From: Desulfobulbus sp.
GTDB taxonomy: Bacteria > Desulfobacterota > Desulfobulbia > Desulfobulbales > Desulfobulbaceae
Direction of reading: 5' to 3'
Length of the DNA: 42,667 nt
NCBI RefSeq assembly: GCF_030824455.1
Contig: NZ_JAVBXR010000079.1
Location: 1-42,667 of the forward strand
Shown here: positions 1 through 7,585 of the stretch, in pieces
How the letters are laid out: each line of letters begins with the position of its first letter
Position numbering within the stretch: the first letter of the stretch is position 1
The notes under the pieces: model-generated
The model's input: the letters and a program-made list of their open reading frames with translations, nothing else
Databases searched by the model: none
What the model was told of the DNA's origin: nothing
Translations under genes and position numbers: made by a program

Positions 1-57
1 ACACTATCTCCAAAACATGGGCAGAATGCCACCCATCTGAATTTTGGGGAGGTGTGC

Positions 58-1197
58 ATGTCTGGGTCGGTGTACTTCAAGCGGGACCGTGCGCAGTGGG
101 GTGTTGCGTGGAATTGGCAGGGTAAGCGGTATCAAATTAGCCGGTACAAGGGCCGGTTGATGGTGCAGACGCACCCGAGCCAGAAGAAAGACCAAGGATA
201 TATTGACGCCTGCCGCCTCTTGGCACAGATGCAGGGCGACGTCGAAAACGGCGTGTTCCGGATCGAGAAGTACACCGGACAACGGTATACCGATGTTATC
301 CCGTATTTCGAGCATTGGCTTGAGCAAAAGGACAACAGAAAACCTGCCACGTTGAAGAGTTATCGGGGATATTTTCGAAACTGGATCAAGCCATTTTTTG
401 AGGCAAACCCGGTGCAGATTCATGAAATCCAACTCGACACGCTCAACCAGTTGCGTCGGTCATTGAAACTGAGTGGGAAAAGCGCCTACGATGTGATGAT
501 GTGCTTTCATGGATTCATGGACTACGCTTGGCGTTCTCGACGAATACCTGATGTGCCGCCATTCCCCAAGCGTGACGAATACGGGATCGCCAAGCGGGCC
601 ATTGATTGGATTCCTGAAGCTCGGCAGATGCGGATTATCGAGGCCATACCGGAAGCGGATCGACCCATTTTCCTTTTCCTCAAATACCATCTTCGCCGGC
701 CTGCCGAAGCCTGCGCACTTCACAAGGTCGACTATGACCGGTTCAACCAGGCGTTCCTAATCCGCCGGAGCATTAGTTTTGACCAGCTTGTAAACAGCAC
801 CAAGACCGGCGCTGACCACGTTATTCCGTGCCATAGCGCCATGATTGAAGAGGTTGAAAGGTTGGTCGACTTGGACAATAACAGTCCGTATCTCTTTGTG
901 AACAAACGAGCAAGAAAAGACGGAAAAAGGTATACTAACAAGGCGTTATCAACGATTTGGAAAGCTGCTTGCGAGCAGGTAGGGGAGACTATTACCCTTT
1001 ATCCAGGAACAAAGCATAGCGGCGTTTGTATCATGATCAACGAAAAGGGCATGCCGTTGAGTGACATTCAGGTTGTTACTGATCATGCCCGGATTGAATC
1101 GCTCAAGGCCTACGAGCAAACGACACTGGCGAGGAAACGGCAGCTGATGGAGACGGTTATTTTGGAGCAGGTTGAACATTTGCGGAAGGTTAAATGA
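58..1197 (+). CDS. Tyrosine recombinase / phage-type integrase
   Basis: This 379-residue protein should catalyse site-specific integration and excision of a mobile element. The N-terminal part (SGSVYFKRDRAQWGV...) resembles the arm-binding region of phage integrases, a SAM-like core-binding region lies around residues 80-165, and the catalytic domain fills the rest. Visible catalytic positions are Arg213/Arg214 (LRRPAEACAL), His343 (TDHARIES) and the nucleophile Tyr352 (LKAYEQT). The box-II motif reads PGTKHS, so Lys319 stands where the second catalytic Arg is usual and the box-II His is missing. I start at ATG 58, because GGGGAGG at 46-52 is spaced five bases from it; a GTG at 52 overlaps that Shine-Dalgarno sequence. 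The gene reads towards a tRNA-derived att-like sequence about 85 bases past its stop codon, which supports a role as the integrase of the element ending there. The family call is firm; activity is uncertain because of the box-II change. Confidence 0.88.
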   Translation: MSGSVYFKRDRAQWGVAWNWQGKRYQISRYKGRLMVQTHPSQKKDQGYIDACRLLAQMQGDVENGVFRIEKYTGQRYTDVIPYFEHWLEQKDNRKPATLKSYRGYFRNWIKPFFEANPVQIHEIQLDTLNQLRRSLKLSGKSAYDVMMCFHGFMDYAWRSRRIPDVPPFPKRDEYGIAKRAIDWIPEARQMRIIEAIPEADRPIFLFLKYHLRRPAEACALHKVDYDRFNQAFLIRRSISFDQLVNSTKTGADHVIPCHSAMIEEVERLVDLDNNSPYLFVNKRARKDGKRYTNKALSTIWKAACEQVGETITLYPGTKHSGVCIMINEKGMPLSDIQVVTDHARIESLKAYEQTTLARKRQLMETVILEQVEHLRKVK

Positions 1198-1282
1198 ATA
1201 TGGCGTTTCCAATTTGTTTCCAAAACCAAAAAACGCTTAAAAAAACGACATAAAATCAATTAACTAGAGCCAAAACAGACAT

Positions 1283-1305
1283 TTCGAATCTCTCCTTCTC
1301 CGCCA
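1283..1305 (+). other. Putative att site: displaced 3' end of a tRNA gene
   Basis: These 23 bases read like the last part of a tRNA: T-loop TTCGAAT, 3' half of the T stem CTCTC, acceptor strand CTTCTCC, discriminator G and CCA. The bases just before (ACAGACAT) cannot pair with CTCTC to make a T stem, and no anticodon arm or 5' half is present. It is therefore a fragment, not a gene. A tRNA 3' end just past an integrase gene is the usual form of an attachment site left by insertion into a tRNA. G at the discriminator position and the GC-rich acceptor fit tRNA-Ser, but other isoacceptors are possible. The intact copy should lie left of the window. Confidence 0.72.
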
Positions 1306-1310
1306 TGTAT

Positions 1311-1350
1311 AAAAAAGCCCTGCAATCTTAATTGATTGCAGGGTTTTTTG
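1311..1350. terminator. Bidirectional intrinsic terminator
   Basis: A perfect 10-base stem CCCTGCAATC (1318-1327) and GATTGCAGGG (1334-1343) encloses the loop TTAATT. It is followed by TTTTTT on the plus strand and preceded by AAAAAA (1311-1316), so it can act in both directions. It sits six bases after the tRNA-derived CCA, as expected for the original tRNA terminator. On the minus strand it could also end the transcript of the binding-protein gene at 1490-2662. Confidence 0.85.
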
Positions 1351-1489
1351 TTTGGAACATTGCGCATGGCTTGCAGTGGCGCTGCTGATCCGATTACTCA
1401 GACTGGAGCACCCTTCTACACAGACTCTGCACAGGAGAGTGCCCTTGGGGCCATACAGACAAAAATCCGGCCTATTCAATCTCACAATT

Positions 1490-2662
1490 TCAAGGGCATG
1501 TTTTATCAATATTAGTGAATACGCCGCTTTCATCAATTTTGATAATGGCAGTGCATTTTGCAGGGTCGCCATTGCCCTGGTAACTCATGGTTCCACTCAC
1601 ACCTTCAAAGTTCTTGGTTGCAGCGAGCTGATCTTTGAGCTTTGTCCGATCCTCCACCAGATTCCCTGACAATCCGCCAGTCTTTTGCAGCGCCAAAAAG
1701 ATAAGCTTGACGGCATCATAGGTCAAAGCAGCCGGCTCGTCGGGCAGTTTATTGTAGACCTTTTGATAAGTGTCGACGAAGGTCTTGGCTTTGCCCGTCG
1801 TTCCTCCAGGAGCAAAATTGCCAGTAAAGATCAACCCCTTGCAATCATCCCCGCACTTTCCCATCAGATCCCCTCCAGCCCAGGAATTTGACCCGGAAAT
1901 GGGTTTTTTCCATCCCATCTTCCTAGCTTGACGCACAATCAACGGCACCTCTTCGTAGTGCTGCGGCGTATAAAGAAAATCAGCGCCGGAGCTGACGACA
2001 GCGCCCAATTGTTTGCTAAAATCCGTCTCACCGGTTCGGAATGTTTCAAAAACAACCACCGAGCCTGCACCATTTGCAGCTTCGAATTTTTCCTTAAAGG
2101 CTTTAGCCATTCCAGTAGGATAAGGGCTCACCTCGTCGTAAAGCACCGCAGCTTTAGCGGCCTTCCACTCCTTGGCGGAAAATTTTGTCATAGCCTCTGC
2201 CTGGATATCGTACATGACCGGCATCCGAAAAACATACGGCCGATTCTGGGTCGTCAACGGGGACGTTGACCATGGCGTCACCATGGGAGTCTTGAAAGAA
2301 TTTGCGACCTCCCCCACGGGTATGGCCCGGTCGCTGCTCAAAGGCCCAACAATCGCCATGATTTGCTTTTGTCCTATCATGTTAAGGATATTGGTCGTGG
2401 CCGCCGATCTGTTGGACGAGTTGTCTGTATAAATGGCCTCGATCAAATAGCTTTTCCCACCGATCTTCAATCCTCCGGTCGCTTCAACTTCCTGTTTTGC
2501 CAACTCCACCGCATTTTTAGCGCTTGCCCCCACAGAGGCAAAGCTCCCGCTCATACTTGCACTAACTCCCAATTTTATTACGCCATCCGCTGCAAAAATT
2601 TCAGAAACAGGGCCTACCGAAAGACATAGCGCCAGCACACTGGCCAGGGTCTGTTGTTTCAT
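1490..2662 (-). CDS. Periplasmic Leu/Ile/Val-type substrate-binding protein
   Basis: A 390-residue type I periplasmic binding protein of the LivJ/branched-chain amino acid family. A signal peptide (MKQQTLASVLALCLSV..., cleavage likely after IFAA-D near residue 25) is followed by the family opening IKLGVSASMSGSFASVGASAKNAVELA and the block IVGPLSSDRAIPVGEVANSFKTPMVTP. Four cysteines (KCGDDCKG, KCTAI and the final TCP) could form periplasmic disulfides. The ATG at 2662 is preceded by GAGGTGA. No permease or ATPase gene lies nearby. The gene instead follows the chemoreceptor gene (2719-4878) by 56 bases on the same strand with no terminator between them. I infer that it may present ligand to that receptor rather than, or besides, feeding a transporter encoded elsewhere. 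The ligand cannot be told from sequence. Confidence 0.9.
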   Translation of the reverse strand: MKQQTLASVLALCLSVGPVSEIFAADGVIKLGVSASMSGSFASVGASAKNAVELAKQEVEATGGLKIGGKSYLIEAIYTDNSSNRSAATTNILNMIGQKQIMAIVGPLSSDRAIPVGEVANSFKTPMVTPWSTSPLTTQNRPYVFRMPVMYDIQAEAMTKFSAKEWKAAKAAVLYDEVSPYPTGMAKAFKEKFEAANGAGSVVVFETFRTGETDFSKQLGAVVSSGADFLYTPQHYEEVPLIVRQARKMGWKKPISGSNSWAGGDLMGKCGDDCKGLIFTGNFAPGGTTGKAKTFVDTYQKVYNKLPDEPAALTYDAVKLIFLALQKTGGLSGNLVEDRTKLKDQLAATKNFEGVSGTMSYQGNGDPAKCTAIIKIDESGVFTNIDKTCP

Positions 2663-2718
2663 GCTTATTTCACCTCACAATTCTATAAATGTTTGCTACG
2701 TAAAAAACGACATGCGAC

Positions 2719-4878
2719 CTATGCCGTCTGAGCGATCTCGACCTTAAAGATTTCAACAGCCTCACGGAGCTCATGCGCCGTCTTGTTCAGGGTGTTCATC
2801 AACAAGGCCGTGTCTTGCGAGATCTTGGAGGTTTCATTACTCACGCCGCCCACTGCCACCATACTCTCGACAACACCCTCCGACATCTGCACCTGTTTGG
2901 CTGCGGCTTGGGTAATGGATGCAATAAGATCCGCCAACTGATTGGAAACCGCTTCAATTTCCTGCAGTTTACCGTAAGCGCCGTCAGCAAGCTGCGAACC
3001 TTGCACAACCCTGCGGATACTTTCATCCATACGATTACTTACGTCTTTAATTTCAGACTGGATACTCTTCACCAGCATTTCAATCTGCTTCGTCGAGTTA
3101 CTCGAACTCTCCGCGAGTCGCTGGACCTCCTCAGCAACAACCGCGAAACCATGCCCTGCATCGCCGGCCATGGCGGCCTGAATGGAAGCGTTCAGGGCCA
3201 GAATAGAAGTTCTGTCGGCAATGTTATTGATGATTTCGACGACGTTGCCGATCTCCATCGAACTCTCGCCCAGTCGCTTAATGGATCGTGCAGTTTCGTT
3301 GATCTGTTCCCTGATTTCATCCATTGCAAGGTTTGTTTTCTCTACCGCCTCAGCGCCTTCACGGGCGTTGGCGCGCGAGGCCAAGGATACGTCAGCCGAC
3401 TTGGCCGCGTTCTGGGAAACCTGCCGGATTGATTCGGCTATTTCGTTAATAGATTGAATAGCCGCGTCGACCTGCTTTGTCTGATCAATATTTTTTGTCG
3501 CCAGATCGACCGTCAATTTCGAAACATCGGACGCGGTCCCGTCTACCGCCAGTGTTGCATTCTTAACCTGACGCACAATGTCGCCAAACTGCTCGGCCAT
3601 AGTGTTGAAGGAGTCGGCAATAGCCCCGGTCATATCTTCAGTCACTTCAGCACGGGCCGTCAGATCGCCCTGAGTAAGATCACTGATCTCGCCCATCAGC
3701 TTCATAATCGCTTCCTGAATGGAGTCGCGCTCTTCCTGACTCTGAATCAGAAGCGTAATATTGTCGAGCATGGCATTCAGGGCCGTGGCCATCTGGCCTA
3801 GCTCGTCATTGCTCACCACCTCGGTGCGGGCGCTAAAGTCGCCCATACCCATGGCGCCAAGCAGGTCCATGATGTGATTAACCTGCCCGGTCAACCCCCT
3901 TGCCAGACCAAAGGCAATCAACACGCCCAGCAGAACAGCCGCGACACCTGCGCCGATGACGATTTTCTCAACCAAGCCGGCGGTGCTCTCCATACGGTTC
4001 ACGGCCTTTGTTTCGTTGGCCACGGCGCCTTTAAGAAAGGAGGCAATAACAGGGTCGGCTTGCGCGACAGCCTCTTGATAGGCGGCAATCCGAGTTTTAA
4101 TCGTGACGTCGGTTGCCGCCACCTCCGTGAACCACTTCGAGAAGTCGGCCACCTGAGCCAACAACCCGGTCTGGGCCGAGGCGTTTTCAATGGACGCTTT
4201 CACGCTCTCGCTCAACGCTTTTGCATCAGCAAGCACTTGATCGCCGATCCTTTTCTCCGGCTGCAACATGTACTGCTGCAAGCGATACAAAAGATCTTGA
4301 AAGCGAACCTGCACTTTCGAGGATTCGATCACGCTTGTTGATTTCCGCAAAGCGTCAACTGTCTGCTGTAATTTGGTTAGCTCGCCAAACTCAGGGTCAA
4401 CCCGCAACTCGAGAATATTCACGGTGGCGATAAACGCCGCCAAATAATTGTTTATAGCGTCCATAGCTTGCTGCGCAGCGCTCTTTTCTTGCTCGCTGGG
4501 GGCCAGCTGCTGAATCTCGAATAATTTCTGATAGGTCTCACCGCCGGCGGCAATGAACCTACTCAAATATTGCACCTTGGCTTCCTGGATGCCAATTTGG
4601 CTATAATTGAGCAACAAGTCTTTTTCATGGCCGCTCATGATCTTCAGCGTTTTATCGGTATCGAGACTCAACCGGGCAATCTTACCGTGCACCAACACCA
4701 ATTCGTCAATAGTGCTCTTGGCAAAACGCTGTGAAATACTTGCAATAACGACAACTGCAAGCGTCAATACAATCATGACCGAAAACGCCAGCATCAACTT
4801 GCCGCGAATAGTAAAATTTTCGGTCAATGTGGAGAAAGGGTTACGAAACCCTCCTGACTGTTTGCCTTGTTCTTCCAT
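2719..4878 (-). CDS. Methyl-accepting chemotaxis protein with PilJ-like signalling tip
   Basis: A 719-residue chemoreceptor. TM1 spans about residues 28-48 (LMLAFSVMIVLTLAVVVIASI) and TM2 about 303-323 (IVIGAGVAAVLLGVLIAFGLA). They enclose roughly 250 residues of predicted helix, a size and character that fit a double helical-bundle (HBM-like) ligand domain. A HAMP linker follows, then a long coiled coil. The tip around residue 565 reads ALNASIQAAMAGDAGHGFAVVAEEVQRLAESS, which is closer to PilJ than to E. coli Tar/Tsr (AIEAARAGE). I start at ATG 4878, preceded by GGAGG six bases upstream; a GTG at 4899 is an alternative without a good ribosome site. No CWxxF-type C-terminal pentapeptide is seen. 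It probably signals to the CheW/CheA proteins encoded upstream on the same strand, and it has its own candidate promoter at 4991-5007. Confidence 0.93.
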   Translation of the reverse strand: MEEQGKQSGGFRNPFSTLTENFTIRGKLMLAFSVMIVLTLAVVVIASISQRFAKSTIDELVLVHGKIARLSLDTDKTLKIMSGHEKDLLLNYSQIGIQEAKVQYLSRFIAAGGETYQKLFEIQQLAPSEQEKSAAQQAMDAINNYLAAFIATVNILELRVDPEFGELTKLQQTVDALRKSTSVIESSKVQVRFQDLLYRLQQYMLQPEKRIGDQVLADAKALSESVKASIENASAQTGLLAQVADFSKWFTEVAATDVTIKTRIAAYQEAVAQADPVIASFLKGAVANETKAVNRMESTAGLVEKIVIGAGVAAVLLGVLIAFGLARGLTGQVNHIMDLLGAMGMGDFSARTEVVSNDELGQMATALNAMLDNITLLIQSQEERDSIQEAIMKLMGEISDLTQGDLTARAEVTEDMTGAIADSFNTMAEQFGDIVRQVKNATLAVDGTASDVSKLTVDLATKNIDQTKQVDAAIQSINEIAESIRQVSQNAAKSADVSLASRANAREGAEAVEKTNLAMDEIREQINETARSIKRLGESSMEIGNVVEIINNIADRTSILALNASIQAAMAGDAGHGFAVVAEEVQRLAESSSNSTKQIEMLVKSIQSEIKDVSNRMDESIRRVVQGSQLADGAYGKLQEIEAVSNQLADLIASITQAAAKQVQMSEGVVESMVAVGGVSNETSKISQDTALLMNTLNKTAHELREAVEIFKVEIAQTA

Positions 4879-4990
4879 TCTGCCTCCGAGACTCCTCACT
4901 CAACGTGTTAAGCACATCGCTCAAGCCAATTACTTATATCGCCACTGACCGCTTGCGGAAAATGGGACACAAGGAAACCGCCATATCGCA

Positions 4991-5007
4991 TGGCACATAC
5001 CGTGCCA
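4991..5007 (-). promoter_or_regulatory. Sigma-54-like -24/-12 element upstream of the chemoreceptor gene
   Basis: Read on the minus strand the sequence is TGGCACGGTATGTGCC. The consensus is TGGCACG-N4-TTGCW, so the GG and GC doublets have the required ten-base spacing. The predicted start would be near 4981, about 100 bases before the receptor ATG. The site is also a near-perfect dyad (TGGCAC-N5-GTGCCA), so a repressor operator is an alternative reading. No enhancer-binding protein gene is in the window. Confidence 0.45.
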
Positions 5008-5015
5008 CACTCTTA

Positions 5016-5036
5016 AGGGGGCTTCGCGAGCCCCCT
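5016..5036 (-). terminator. GC-rich hairpin after the CheA operon
   Basis: A perfect stem AGGGGGCT (5016-5023) and AGCCCCCT (5029-5036) has a five-base loop TCGCG. It lies 52 bases past the stop of the small gene at 5089-5244 and just before the sigma-54-like element. There is no proper U tract (only TT on the minus strand), so it may be a weak terminator, a processing barrier or an mRNA-stabilising stem. Its position suggests it separates the kinase operon from the receptor/binding-protein operon. Confidence 0.5.
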
Positions 5037-5088
5037 ATTACAATTGCGAACTCAGGAAAGATGCGGTTCGCTCCAGTCACTGTTTGCT

Positions 5089-5244
5089 TTATTTTTTTAT
5101 AAACTGGTCGATGCCTTCTTCTTTCCAAACCTTCAGCGTTTTTTCGTCTTTGGGATTAATCTTTATGCCAATAGCATTGACTGGCGCCGTGTTTTTCTTT
5201 TGAATTTCTATCCAGTTTTTCTTAATGATGCTGTCCAGGGCCAT
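5089..5244 (-). CDS. Small lysine-rich protein of unknown function (51 residues)
   Basis: The reading frame encodes 51 residues beginning MALDSIIKKNWIEIQKK and ending EEGIDQFIKK. The ATG at 5244 is preceded by GGAGG with good spacing, the frame is closed by TAA, and it lies 27 bases after the M16 peptidase stop on the same strand. These points argue for a real gene despite its size. It is charged (about 11 Lys), has no signal peptide, membrane segment or cysteine, and is likely cytosolic. I do not recognise the family. Its place at the end of a chemosensory operon suggests a small accessory or regulatory partner, but nothing in the sequence shows a function. Confidence 0.62.
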   Translation of the reverse strand: MALDSIIKKNWIEIQKKNTAPVNAIGIKINPKDEKTLKVWKEEGIDQFIKK

Positions 5245-5271
5245 TTTTTCCTCCGTTCCTATGAATAAAGT

Positions 5272-6561
5272 TTACCTGAACTCTCGGAGCATTTTCTCAA
5301 GAGTCGCCGTGTTACAGACTGGTTCACAAGAAGGACCGACTAAAGATATTGCTGAATCCATCAGTCCATCGCTGAGAACTTTTGTCGTAATATCATTCAT
5401 TCGCCCCAGATCAACCCCCTGAATCTGGGAACAAATCTCATCCGAATCAATAAACCGGTTAAAATAAAAAGCCTGTGTCGCCAAACTGCTCATGCAGGTA
5501 TGAGAATTCTCCTGAGCAATAATATGCTGGCCCTTGAGTTGCATTTTGGCAATCCACAACTCTTCTTCAGTAAGCGGCAACATTCCCAGCGCCATCCCCT
5601 TTATCTCAAGCAATATTTGCGAGAGAACCGAATGCAGCAACTCAGGAGTAGTCGACCCCTCGACAACGATGACGCCGTCATCCCGATAGGCCTGATACTC
5701 TGCGCTCACGTCATAGACCATCCCCAATTCATGCCTGAGCTTGCGGAACAAACGGGAACTCATCCCACCGCCCAGCACTACCGTGAACAGATGGATAAGA
5801 TAGCGTTCCGCCGCAGCATAGGGGGCCGCCTTGAAGCCAATGGAAAAATACACATGGGAAACCCCCTTGCACTCCACTGTAACGCCGCCGCGAAAAACCG
5901 GGCGAACCGGTTGCATGTCAATTTTTCCGTCATCCTTCATCATCCACAAGGCGTCGGTTACATTGCTTGCCAAATCCTGATGGTTGACGTTTCCAGCAGC
6001 CGCAACGATCAGTCGCCGCGGTTGATAATTCGCACTGAAAAAATCGACCACGTCATGTCGCTCTAAACCAGCCACTGAGGCGATAGTCCCGCCAATCGGT
6101 CTTCCCAGAGGATGCCCTTGCCAAACATGGGCCTTGAGTCGTTCATGAGCGCAAATATCGGGACGATCAAGCTGGGCGCTCAACTCTTGAATAACCGTCT
6201 CTTTCTCTTGATGAACGGCAAAATCGGCGAACTGAGAATGCATTAGAATATCGCCCATCAAGTCGATTAAGTAGGTGCGATAATCATCAAGGACCGTGGT
6301 GGTGAAACAGGTGTAATCCCGAGAAGTGAACCCGCCAACCTGACCGCCGGTCGTGTCCATCATCCGCGCAATTTCATCATTGTCCCGTCCTTTGGTGCCG
6401 GCAAACATCAAGTGTTCAGTTAAATGGGCAACACCGCTCCGATCCGCCGGTTCATCCATAGGACCGGCGGCAACAAGAAAGCCGAGCGCGATGGAACGCA
6501 CCCCTTCCATTTTCTTGGTGACGACTCGAATCCGGTTGTCCAGCACGCTTTGCTCGACCAT
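5272..6561 (-). CDS. M16 family zinc metallopeptidase (insulinase/processing-peptidase type)
   Basis: This 429-residue single-unit M16 protein carries the inverted zinc motif H46-L-T-E49-H50 (GVAHLTEHLMFAGT), with a Glu 76 residues after the second His (E126 in EKETVIQE), matching the HxxEH-X76-E pattern of active members. The second half keeps the family block LFRKLRHELGMVYDV. There is no signal peptide, so it should be cytosolic. The ATG at 6561 overlaps the TGA of the preceding CheW-like gene by one base (TGATG), which indicates translational coupling. M16 peptidases usually clip short peptides or degrade transit/signal peptides. Finding one embedded in a CheA/CheW operon is unusual, and its substrate in this setting is unknown. 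Confidence 0.92.
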   Translation of the reverse strand: MVEQSVLDNRIRVVTKKMEGVRSIALGFLVAAGPMDEPADRSGVAHLTEHLMFAGTKGRDNDEIARMMDTTGGQVGGFTSRDYTCFTTTVLDDYRTYLIDLMGDILMHSQFADFAVHQEKETVIQELSAQLDRPDICAHERLKAHVWQGHPLGRPIGGTIASVAGLERHDVVDFFSANYQPRRLIVAAAGNVNHQDLASNVTDALWMMKDDGKIDMQPVRPVFRGGVTVECKGVSHVYFSIGFKAAPYAAAERYLIHLFTVVLGGGMSSRLFRKLRHELGMVYDVSAEYQAYRDDGVIVVEGSTTPELLHSVLSQILLEIKGMALGMLPLTEEELWIAKMQLKGQHIIAQENSHTCMSSLATQAFYFNRFIDSDEICSQIQGVDLGRMNDITTKVLSDGLMDSAISLVGPSCEPVCNTATLEKMLREFR

Positions 6562-7094
6562 CAACCAACCACCTCATGGACCTCTTGGGCGTAATCGCCT
6601 AAAACTATCTGATCAAGATTCACCAGAGCCACATACGTCGCCTGCTGCTGAAAAAAACCACGCATAATGCCGGAAGCGGCAAGCGACAGGGGCGGTTCCT
6701 GGGGATCAAATCCATCAGCCAACATCTGTGCGGAAAGCTTGACGGTGCGCACGCCCGTGCTCGCGACAACGACAATCTTCAAGGGCTCGCCGGTTGCGGG
6801 GTCCACCGCGCCTGTACGCAGGACAACCAACTGTTTAAATTGCGCCTGACCGCTTTTCTGCGGTCCGCTGCAGAGTTCATCCAAATTGACAACCGGCAGG
6901 AGAGCCCCCTGATAACTCACCACGCCTTTTAGATACGCGGGACTAAAAGGAATGTGCTGAACTGGTCGCCTGCCAATAATTTCAACCACTTGATTCTGGC
7001 TAAACAAACAAAAAACATTTTTTTCGCTGTCGGCAAGCGTCAGCGGCAGCAAAAAGATCCGGACTTCCGACGGTTGCCTTTCCTGCACAGTCAT
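6561..7094 (-). CDS. CheW-like coupling protein (second of a pair)
   Basis: A 177-residue protein with one CheW domain. Recognisable blocks are VFCLFSQNQVVEIIGRRPVQHIPFSPAYLKGVVSYQGALLPVVNLDEL, matching the ...GvvnlRGxiiPVidL... core of CheW. The last 30 residues (QATYVALVNLDQIVLGDYAQEV) match the final strand of the fold. CheW proteins link receptors to the CheA kinase in the cytoplasmic array. The ATG at 7094 overlaps the previous gene's stop as ATGA, and the stop overlaps the M16 peptidase start, so the three genes appear translationally coupled. The central stretch between strands (SGPQKSGQAQFKQ, TGAVDPATGEPLK) is longer than in minimal CheW. Confidence 0.85.
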   Translation of the reverse strand: MTVQERQPSEVRIFLLPLTLADSEKNVFCLFSQNQVVEIIGRRPVQHIPFSPAYLKGVVSYQGALLPVVNLDELCSGPQKSGQAQFKQLVVLRTGAVDPATGEPLKIVVVASTGVRTVKLSAQMLADGFDPQEPPLSLAASGIMRGFFQQQATYVALVNLDQIVLGDYAQEVHEVVG

Positions 7095-7585
7095 CGCCTC
7101 CCACCGTCGCCCAGCAGCTTTCTCTCTGCCGACTTGGCGTCCGCGTCCTTTCCGCGCGCTTCTTGCGGAAGGCTCAGTAGGACGTCCATATTCATCAACA
7201 AAATGAGATCATTGCAGTTAACCAACACTCCCGAGGTCAACCTTCTCGCCTGTCCGGCAAAAGCCGGCGGCAAAGGATGCGCATCCGTTTCCTGGGCCAT
7301 GACAAGCCTACCTTTTCCGGTCATGGGCATGGCCATGAACCGCCCCTGGTGGGTGACAATGAGATAATACCCCTGCGCCGCATGTCGACTGCCTTCTCCA
7401 TGCGGGAATATTTCCTGCAAGTTGCAGACCACCGCCTGATCCCCGTTAGGCAAGGGGAGACATCGGAGCCCGTCCACCTCGACCGGCTTGACCCTCTCAT
7501 CGTCGCGCACGCCGACGCCGACAACGCACTCTTTCTTCAACCCAAACAAATTTCCGCCAATCTGCGCGAGAAAAAAAGTATTCAC
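7091..7585 (-). CDS. Divergent CheW-like protein
   Basis: A 164-residue protein that begins with GTG at 7585 inside the GTGA that also ends cheA. It has the shape of a CheW domain: FFLAQIGGNLFGLKKECVVGVG at the start, LPLPNGDQAVVCNLQEIF in place of the usual RG-x-PVxDL segment, and GVLVNCNDLILLMNMDVLL as the closing strand. The usual RG pair is missing, so it is a diverged member. The basic C-terminal tail (GKDADAKSAERKLLGDGGRR) is not part of the fold. It could bind a different receptor or a different CheA surface from the other CheW proteins of the operon. The call rests on pattern and context, not on a strong motif. Confidence 0.68.
   Translation of the reverse strand: MNTFFLAQIGGNLFGLKKECVVGVGVRDDERVKPVEVDGLRCLPLPNGDQAVVCNLQEIFPHGEGSRHAAQGYYLIVTHQGRFMAMPMTGKGRLVMAQETDAHPLPPAFAGQARRLTSGVLVNCNDLILLMNMDVLLSLPQEARGKDADAKSAERKLLGDGGRR

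Noticed and set aside
1230-1310. A complete tRNA gene ending in CCA at 1305
   Set aside because: Only the T-loop, 3' T-stem half and acceptor 3' strand are present; upstream bases do not form the T stem, anticodon arm or 5' acceptor strand.
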